Shown piece after piece: positions 58,758 to 64,000 of a stretch of DNA of 64,000 nt (positions are counted from its first letter, which is position 1; every line of letters starts with the position of its first letter). Position numbers and translations under genes: made by a program. This DNA comes from Chloroflexota bacterium (GTDB lineage: Bacteria; Chloroflexota; Dehalococcoidia; DSTF01; RBG-16-68-14). The stretch lies in assembly GCA_003228685.1 (NCBI GenBank), contig QIFC01000025.1:1-64000 (forward strand), read 5' to 3'. The notes below the pieces were generated by a model. It saw only the letters and a program-made list of their open reading frames with translations, had not been told where the DNA came from and did no database searches.

Positions 58758-59908
58758 TGCCAGCCAACGACAACAGTGGCCAGATTGGCGTCGCCGTGCT
58801 GGGCGCGGCCGGGTTCGCGGAGGAGCACCACATCCCCGATACGAACTCGCACCCGCGGGCCAAGGTGCTAGCGCTGTACAGCCGAGGCCTTGAGCGCGCG
58901 AAGGAGATGGCCGATCGCACCGGCGTGCCGGAGGCGAGCGACGACCTGGATGCGCTCCTCGAGCGCAACGACATCGACGCCGTCACGATCGTCTCGTCGA
59001 ACGACCAGCACCACCCCTACGCGATGGCCGCGCTCGCAGCAGGAAAGCACGTCCTCTGCGACAAGCCGATGGCGCTCACCGCCGAACAGGCGAGTGAGAT
59101 GACGCAAGCGGCCAACAACGCAGGCGTCGTCAACCAGATCGCGTTCACGTTCCGCTACACCTACTGCATCGAAGAGATGCGTAGGCGCGTTACCGCGGGC
59201 GACATCGGCAAGCCGCACTTCATCGAGATCCACAACGAAGTGTTCTCCAAGCAGGTCGTCGAGCCGCAGCGCGCCTCCTGGCGAGATGACGCTTCGCTGC
59301 ATGGCGCGGGCCACCTCGGCGAAATGGGCGCCCACTTCATCGATACCGTGAACTACGTTTGTGGCCCCGAGTCCGGCTTCATTGCCGAAGTGGCCGCCGT
59401 CACACACACGATCCCGCACAGCGCTCAGACCGCCGACGGCGAGTTGAAGCCTGTCGACACGCTCGACCTCGCTTCGTTCTTCATGCGCACCTCCAGCGGA
59501 CTACAGGGACAGGTCCTCGCCAGCCGCGCCACGCCGCCTCCGATCTCCTACGGCATCGTCCACGCGGGCGAACGCGAGCGCGGCCACATGGGCTACGTGA
59601 CCGTCTCCGGCGACAAGGGGTCGCTGATGGCCACGTTCACGCGTGGCGAGGTCGAGTACCTGCACGAGCTGCGCCCCGGCGAACCGTGGCAGCGCGTCGA
59701 CCTGCCTGCCGAGGCCGCGGATGGCAAGCCTCACGGCGTCACGCGCATGATCCATGGCTTCGTGGACAACGTCCTCGCCGGCAAGGTCGATCCGAACATC
59801 GACGCGACGTTCGAGGACGGCTACCGTTCGCAGTTCGCTATCGATGCCATCATGAAGGCCGGCAAGTCCCGCCGCTGGGAGCCCGTCGCCACGTCGCTCG
59901 AGGGCTAG
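58757..59908 (+). CDS. Gfo/Idh/MocA family oxidoreductase (first)
   Basis: 383 residues from the ATG at 58757 (TAATG with the preceding stop). The Rossmann part shows GVAVLGAAGFAEEHHIPDTN, AVTIVSSNDQHHPYAMAALA and AGKHVLCDKPMALTAEQASE, with the EKP-type motif as DKP. The C-terminal domain has HLGEMGAHFIDTVNYVCGPE. Such enzymes oxidise or epimerise sugars or inositols with NAD(P). The His of GEMGAHFID fits the catalytic position. It is followed after two bases by a second family member, suggesting two successive steps or a heteromer. Confidence 0.9.
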   Translation: MPANDNSGQIGVAVLGAAGFAEEHHIPDTNSHPRAKVLALYSRGLERAKEMADRTGVPEASDDLDALLERNDIDAVTIVSSNDQHHPYAMAALAAGKHVLCDKPMALTAEQASEMTQAANNAGVVNQIAFTFRYTYCIEEMRRRVTAGDIGKPHFIEIHNEVFSKQVVEPQRASWRDDASLHGAGHLGEMGAHFIDTVNYVCGPESGFIAEVAAVTHTIPHSAQTADGELKPVDTLDLASFFMRTSSGLQGQVLASRATPPPISYGIVHAGERERGHMGYVTVSGDKGSLMATFTRGEVEYLHELRPGEPWQRVDLPAEAADGKPHGVTRMIHGFVDNVLAGKVDPNIDATFEDGYRSQFAIDAIMKAGKSRRWEPVATSLEG

Positions 59909-59910
59909 TC

Positions 59911-61026
59911 ATGTCCGATTTCGTTCGCATGGGTGTCGTCGGCGCGGGCAGCATCTCGATTCGCGGCATCATGCCGCATCTCAGCCAGGAAGATGTGCGC
60001 GACCGCGTCCGCATGGCCGCCGTCTGCGACCCGGCGCCCGGACGCGCCGAAGCCGCCGGTGAGCGCTTCTCGGTTCCCAAGCACTTCACCACGTTCGAGG
60101 AGTTGCTGGAGCGGGGCGATGTCGACGCCGTTACCATCGCATCGCCCATCAGCCTCCACTACGAGCAGGGCAAGCAGGCGCTCTTGGCCGGCAAGCACGT
60201 CCACTTCAACAAGACGATGACGACGACTGTGGAGGAGGCGAACGAGCTACTGGCGCTCGCCACCGAGCGCGACCTGCGCATCGTCGCCTCCCCGGGCGAG
60301 ATGATCCGGCCGCATAATGCGCACATCAAGGAACTGATCGCGTCCGGTGCGCTCGGAACGCTGGTCTGGGCGACGTGCGGCGCGGCCTTTGGTACCTACC
60401 ACGAGCGCGAGTCTGTCCGCCACGGTGACGACGTTCTCCAGAACGCCGATCCCTCCTGGTACTTTCGCAAGCCCGGCGGTGGCCCGCTTTACGACATGAC
60501 CGTCTACGCGCTCCACGCTCTCACCGGCATCCTGGGCCCCGCTCGCCGCGTCTCGGCGATGTCCGGCGTGCGCATCGCCGAGCGGGAGTTTCGTGGCGAA
60601 ATGCTCGCCTGCGACGCCGACGACAACTCGCTCATCACGCTCGACTTCGGCGACGCACTCTTCGCCTTCGTGTACGGCACGGCTGCCGGCGCCATCACGC
60701 GGGGCTTCGCGCCCAGCTTCTTCGGCACAGATGGAGCCATCGTCGGCATGCGGCTCAACGCCGAGCCGTTCGACTACCCAGGCCGCGGGATTGCGGACGG
60801 AGAGGGGGCCAGCGTCCAGTGGCTGCTGCCGCACGTCACAGGCCCGCATCGTGAGATCGAAGAGCAGCACGTCTACGAGGACGTCATGCAGCTCGTCGAC
60901 TGGGTGCGCGACGGCGCGCCCAGCATCGCCACGGCCGAGCACGCGCGCCACGTCATCGAAATCATCGAGTGCGCCTACCGCGCCGCCGAGACCGGTCAGA
61001 CGCAGGAACTACAGACGGAGTTCTGA
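59911..61026 (+). CDS. Gfo/Idh/MocA family oxidoreductase (second)
   Basis: 371 residues from the ATG at 59911. MGVVGAGSISIRGIMPHLSQ, AVTIASPISLHYEQGKQALL and AGKHVHFNKTMTTTVEEANE form the nucleotide fold; the usual EKP is NKT. The C-terminal domain shows GGGPLYDMTVYALHALTGIL. The changed EKP motif suggests a different cofactor position or reaction from its neighbour. The frame is open upstream to 59359, but that is a shadow of the first oxidoreductase. Confidence 0.87.
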   Translation: MSDFVRMGVVGAGSISIRGIMPHLSQEDVRDRVRMAAVCDPAPGRAEAAGERFSVPKHFTTFEELLERGDVDAVTIASPISLHYEQGKQALLAGKHVHFNKTMTTTVEEANELLALATERDLRIVASPGEMIRPHNAHIKELIASGALGTLVWATCGAAFGTYHERESVRHGDDVLQNADPSWYFRKPGGGPLYDMTVYALHALTGILGPARRVSAMSGVRIAEREFRGEMLACDADDNSLITLDFGDALFAFVYGTAAGAITRGFAPSFFGTDGAIVGMRLNAEPFDYPGRGIADGEGASVQWLLPHVTGPHREIEEQHVYEDVMQLVDWVRDGAPSIATAEHARHVIEIIECAYRAAETGQTQELQTEF

Positions 61027-61055
61027 AGGATGGCGAAGCGAGGACACATCGCGAA

Positions 61056-61892
61056 GTGGAACCGCTCACCAAGAGACTGAAGCGCTCATGGGAGCGGCTG
61101 CGCCCGCTCCCCAAGCCCCGCTACGTCGAGCGGACACCGAGGGTGAGCGATGCGTTTCAAGACGGCGTCTATCAGAATCCCAACGCGATGACGCTCGCCG
61201 CCGCCGCCTTGTCGCAAGAGGCCATCTGCTTCGTCGAGGACCTCATCGACCGCATGACGCCCAGCGGGGAGCTGGCCGGCCAGCAGGCCTGGTACAGGCT
61301 CGCTCGCGCACAGTTCGGCAAGCACCTCCGCTTCGCGGACCTGACGACGACGCTTTGGGCGGCCTCGACGCTCATCCGGCCCAGCGCCTACCTGGAGATC
61401 GGCGTGCGCCGTGGCCGCAGTGCCTGCGTCGTCGGCGCGACCAGTCCCGAGTGTGCGATCGCCGGCTTCGATCTCTGGCTGGAGGACTACGCGGGCGTGC
61501 CCAACCCTGGGCCCGAGTTCGTGCGGAGCGAGCTGGAGGCCATCGGCTATCTGGGGAGCGTGGAGTTGACGTCTGGAGACAGTCGCGAGACCGTGCCGAC
61601 CTACCTTGCCGCTCACGCCGACGCGTTCTTCGATATCATCACGGTCGATGGCGACCACAGGGCGTTCGGCGCCGCGGCCGATCTCGCGAACGTGCTCCCC
61701 AGGCTGAAGGTGGGGGGCATCCTCCTCTTCGATGACATCGTGCAGACGCCCGCATTGCGTGATGTCTGGGAGCGCCTCGTCAAGCACGACAGCCGCTACG
61801 TGACCTGGGAGTACACGGACGCCGGCGATGGCGTCGCCGCCGCCATCCGCATCGGCGACGGGCCCATGCTAGACTGGCGCGCTGAGAACTGA
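61056..61892 (+). CDS. Class I SAM-dependent methyltransferase (CmcI/Methyltransf_24-like)
   Basis: 278 residues from a likely GTG at 61056 (an upstream ATG at 61030 is in another frame and stops after 16 codons). AYLEIGVRRGRSACVVGATS is motif I, CAIAGFDLWLEDYAGVPNPG, SGDSRETVPTYLAAHADAFF and IITVDGDHRAFGAAADLANV, LPRLKVGGILLFDDIVQTPA complete the core. This type methylates hydroxyls on glycans or natural products. It lies between the oxidoreductases and the M28 peptidase in the same operon. Confidence 0.84.
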   Translation: MEPLTKRLKRSWERLRPLPKPRYVERTPRVSDAFQDGVYQNPNAMTLAAAALSQEAICFVEDLIDRMTPSGELAGQQAWYRLARAQFGKHLRFADLTTTLWAASTLIRPSAYLEIGVRRGRSACVVGATSPECAIAGFDLWLEDYAGVPNPGPEFVRSELEAIGYLGSVELTSGDSRETVPTYLAAHADAFFDIITVDGDHRAFGAAADLANVLPRLKVGGILLFDDIVQTPALRDVWERLVKHDSRYVTWEYTDAGDGVAAAIRIGDGPMLDWRAEN

Positions 61893-63251
61893 ATGATTGA
61901 AGCCAACCTCGTCCCCAGCGAGCAGCAGATTTTCGAGTGGATCGAGCGGGTGTACGCACAAGGCGTGCGCCGCCCGGGCTATCCCGCTGACCGCTGGGCC
62001 GAACAGCATTGCCTGGAAGCGTTCAAGTCCTTCGGGCTGGACAACGTACGTCATGAGCCCGTCGAGCTGCCCTACTGGGAGCCGAAAGCGTCCTCGCTTC
62101 GCATCGAGACCGGTGGCGAGTCGCTGGAGATCGCGGGCTTCCCGCTGCCGCACTGCACGCCGTCGGACGGCCTGGACGCGCCGCTTGTGGCCTTCGATGA
62201 AGAGAACCCGGGCGCGGTCAAGGACGCCATCGCCCTCGTCGACCTACCGCTCAACCGGCCGCCACATGCTGTCCTTGCCCGTTTGGCGACGTCGATCTAC
62301 GACCCCAAGGACACGTTCGCCGAATCACTGCACATCTTGCCGTTCAGCCGCCTCATGCAGGCCGTCATGGAGCCCGCGATGGAGGCCGGCGCTCTTGGCT
62401 TCGTAGGGATGCTGTCCGCGTACCCCGGCGACTCCTGCGACTACTACGTTCCGTACGATGCAGTCGAACGCCCTATCCCCGGCCTCTGGGTCAGCGGCAG
62501 CGACGGCGCGCGCCTCACGAGCCTGCTGGAGCAGGGCGCCGTCCGCGCCCGGCTCGCGATCGACGCCGAACGCGAGTCGATCACCACCTACAACGTTGTC
62601 GGCGAGCTGCCCGGCGCTGACGAAGAGCTCGTCATCATCGGTTCCCACCACGACGGCCCCTGGTCGTCTGCCGTCGAAGACGGCTCCGGCATCTCGCTCG
62701 TCTTTGCCCAGGCAGCTTATTGGACGCAGGTCCCCGCGATGTATCGCCCACACCGCCTCATGTTCCTCTTGAACTCGGGCCACATGGCCGGAGGCGCGGG
62801 ACTGCACGCATTCGTGAAGGACCACGCCGGCGACCTGGAGCGCACCGTTCTCGAACTCCACCTCGAGCATGCAGCTAGCGAATTCTCCGACGAGTCCGGC
62901 ACGCCGGCCCCAACGGGCCATCCCGAGGCGCGCTGGTGGTTCACCAGCCGCGCGCCTCGGCTTGAGGCCGCCGTCCAGCAGGCAATCGAGAGTGAGAAGC
63001 TGGACCGTTCGCTGATCCTTCCGCCGACCGCATTCGGCCCCGCGCCAACCACGGACGGCGCCGCCTTTCACTTGGCGGGCGTACCGCTCGTCAACTTCCT
63101 CACCGCGCCCTACTACCTCTTCGACTCGCAGGACACGCTCGACAAGGTCCATAGGCCCAGTCTTGTGCCTGTCACCCGCGCCGCAATCCGCATCATCGAT
63201 TCGACGGCGGGCACGTCCGCGCAGGCCATGCGGGCCGCCGTGCAGGCCTGA
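61893..63251 (+). CDS. M28 family metallopeptidase-like protein
   Basis: 452 residues; the ATG abuts the preceding stop. TTYNVVGELPGADEELVIIG, then SHHDGPWSSAVEDGSGISLV holds the His and Asp zinc ligands, HRLMFLLNSGHMAGGAGLHA corresponds to the strand with catalytic Glu in M28, although Glu-Glu is not seen there and reads NSGHM, and ELHLEHAASEF follows. The loss of that Glu pair may indicate altered activity. There is no signal peptide. It could release an amide-linked moiety together with the ceramidase-like gene product. It ends the operon; 63252-63423 shows no feature. Confidence 0.75.
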   Translation: MIEANLVPSEQQIFEWIERVYAQGVRRPGYPADRWAEQHCLEAFKSFGLDNVRHEPVELPYWEPKASSLRIETGGESLEIAGFPLPHCTPSDGLDAPLVAFDEENPGAVKDAIALVDLPLNRPPHAVLARLATSIYDPKDTFAESLHILPFSRLMQAVMEPAMEAGALGFVGMLSAYPGDSCDYYVPYDAVERPIPGLWVSGSDGARLTSLLEQGAVRARLAIDAERESITTYNVVGELPGADEELVIIGSHHDGPWSSAVEDGSGISLVFAQAAYWTQVPAMYRPHRLMFLLNSGHMAGGAGLHAFVKDHAGDLERTVLELHLEHAASEFSDESGTPAPTGHPEARWWFTSRAPRLEAAVQQAIESEKLDRSLILPPTAFGPAPTTDGAAFHLAGVPLVNFLTAPYYLFDSQDTLDKVHRPSLVPVTRAAIRIIDSTAGTSAQAMRAAVQA

Positions 63252-63423
63252 CCGCTTGCCGGAAGAATCTTCGCCCACGATCTGCGATTTCGCGCTGGCG
63301 ACGGCGTCGCTGATCCAGCGCACGTGCTCTGCTCTACATGGCATCGTGCAGACGCCCGGCCTGCGTGGCGCGGCCAGTGACCGCCTAGCCGAGGCCTCTT
63401 TTCAAGTTGCTAGGCGCCCAGGA

Positions 63424-64000
63424 TCAGGGCTGGGGCATCAGCTCCGGCGGCAACCGGTAAATCTTGTCCTTGGACGAGTAGTAGATGATACCTTCGCTGT
63501 CGACGCCGACATTGAAACGACAGTCGTCTACTAGGACGAGATCTCGCACGATCTCATCGTTGTCGGGGCCGCCAAACTCGAGATAGCGCATATTGCCGGT
63601 GATGAACTCGCAAATGAGTAGCGCATTCCCCAGACCTTCGTACGTTCCCCTCGGCAAGAACGCCATACCGGCCGGAGCAACGTTTGATTGGAATTCTTCC
63701 GGCTCGGTGTCGGGCAGAGAAAACAGGTAGATCGGGTCAGTTCCGCCTAAGCCCAAGCAAGTCTCGGTCTCCGCCCGCGGCAGAGAACCCGGCACGCCGT
63801 AGTCCTGGCCGGATTCGATCACGTTCAGTTCGTCGCAATTGCCCGGTCCATTGTCGGGCGAATACAGCTTGCCCGTCTCCTGGTGAAACGCGAAGTCGAA
63901 GGTGTTCCTGATCCCATGAGCAAAGATGCGCGGGTCTGCTCCAGGTTCATCGATGAACGGGTTGTCAGGCGCCGGGGACCCATCCCGCTTGTCGAATCGA
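63424..64000 (-). CDS. PQQ-type sugar dehydrogenase / sorbosone dehydrogenase-like, C-terminal part (runs off window)
   Basis: The frame is open from the window edge to a TGA at 63424, about 191 residues. RIFAHGIRNTFDFAFHQETG, KLYSPDNGPGNCDELNVIES and GQDYGVPGSLPRAETETCLG match the glucose/sorbosone dehydrogenase beta-propeller (ARGLRN...DELN...GxNYGWP). The later part (APAGMAFLPRGTYEGLGNAL, then VDSEGIIYYSSKDKIYRLPP) is the last blade. The family usually acts outside the membrane and oxidises sugars or acts as a scaffold. The N-terminus with any signal sequence is outside the window. It converges on the M28 gene. Confidence 0.85.
   Translation of the reverse strand, partial: RFDKRDGSPAPDNPFIDEPGADPRIFAHGIRNTFDFAFHQETGKLYSPDNGPGNCDELNVIESGQDYGVPGSLPRAETETCLGLGGTDPIYLFSLPDTEPEEFQSNVAPAGMAFLPRGTYEGLGNALLICEFITGNMRYLEFGGPDNDEIVRDLVLVDDCRFNVGVDSEGIIYYSSKDKIYRLPPELMPQP

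Noticed and set aside
61030..61080. Short 16-codon ORF before the methyltransferase at 61056
   Set aside because: It overlaps the methyltransferase start, is too short and has no independent support; at most a translational coupling element.

Overview
High-GC (roughly 60-65 %) bacterial DNA with tightly packed, overlapping genes. The gene content is CoA-transferases of the CaiB/BaiF family, acyl-CoA dehydrogenases, DUF35 zinc-ribbon proteins paired with thiolase-like proteins, luciferase-like flavin oxidoreductases, and a Tad pilus locus with no secretin gene. This points to a monoderm member of the Chloroflexota, most likely a Dehalococcoidia/SAR202-like heterotroph. That placement is inference; there is no rRNA gene in the window.

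Layout. 1-13.2 kb: acyl-CoA and flavin enzymes (partial acyl-CoA dehydrogenase, CoA-transferase, FAD-dependent reductase, an SRPBCC-luciferase-like fusion, SDR, crotonase, monooxygenase-like flavoprotein, thiolase + DUF35, ETF alpha/beta, nitronate monooxygenase). 13.3-14.9 kb: a secreted six-repeat FG-GAP-like protein with its own promoter and terminator. 15.1-22.9 kb: two CoA-transferases, a TolB-like lipoprotein, then a minus-strand operon (amidohydrolase, thiolase-like, DUF35, crotonase, luciferase-like). 23.1-32.1 kb: a nine-gene minus-strand operon (thiolase, SDR, two MaoC-type dehydratases, a double CaiB/BaiF protein, two acyl-CoA dehydrogenases, thiolase-like, DUF35) that resembles the steroid side-chain (igr) operon of mycobacteria; one dehydrogenase carries a frameshift. 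32.3-36.5 kb: tRNA-Arg, then two strongly promoted, individually terminated surface proteins, one with a dockerin-like C-terminus and one with a cohesin-like domain, two Excalibur calcium motifs and a membrane anchor.

36.6-41.1 kb: crotonase, ureohydrolase remnant, tRNA-Glu, a membrane glycosyltransferase-like protein, a methyltransferase, a pentapeptide-repeat protein. 41.5-52.0 kb: a Tad (Flp) pilus locus with two regulators lacking the phosphoacceptor aspartate, pilin, TadE/TadG-like pseudopilins, CpaB, TadZ, TadA, TadB, TadC, an FHA-like protein and a prepilin peptidase; two arrays of small perfect hairpins lie inside it, one within the 5' coding part of tadE. 52.0-54.9 kb: methyltransferase, DegT-type aminotransferase, a lower-GC hypothetical gene. 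54.9-56.6 kb: a HTH/PIN toxin-antitoxin pair followed by a decayed second copy with the same promoter layout. 56.6-63.3 kb: a six-gene catabolic operon (ceramidase-like, PIG-L deacetylase, two Gfo/Idh/MocA oxidoreductases, methyltransferase, M28 peptidase). The window ends in a partial PQQ-type sugar dehydrogenase.

How it fits together: most of the left half could activate, oxidise and cleave CoA thioesters of branched or polycyclic substrates, with electrons passing through ETF. The right half handles surface attachment and carbohydrate or amide turnover. The best candidate for something new is the cohesin-like/dockerin-like surface set (13.4, 32.8 and 35.3 kb), followed by the hairpin arrays inserted in the pilus locus.
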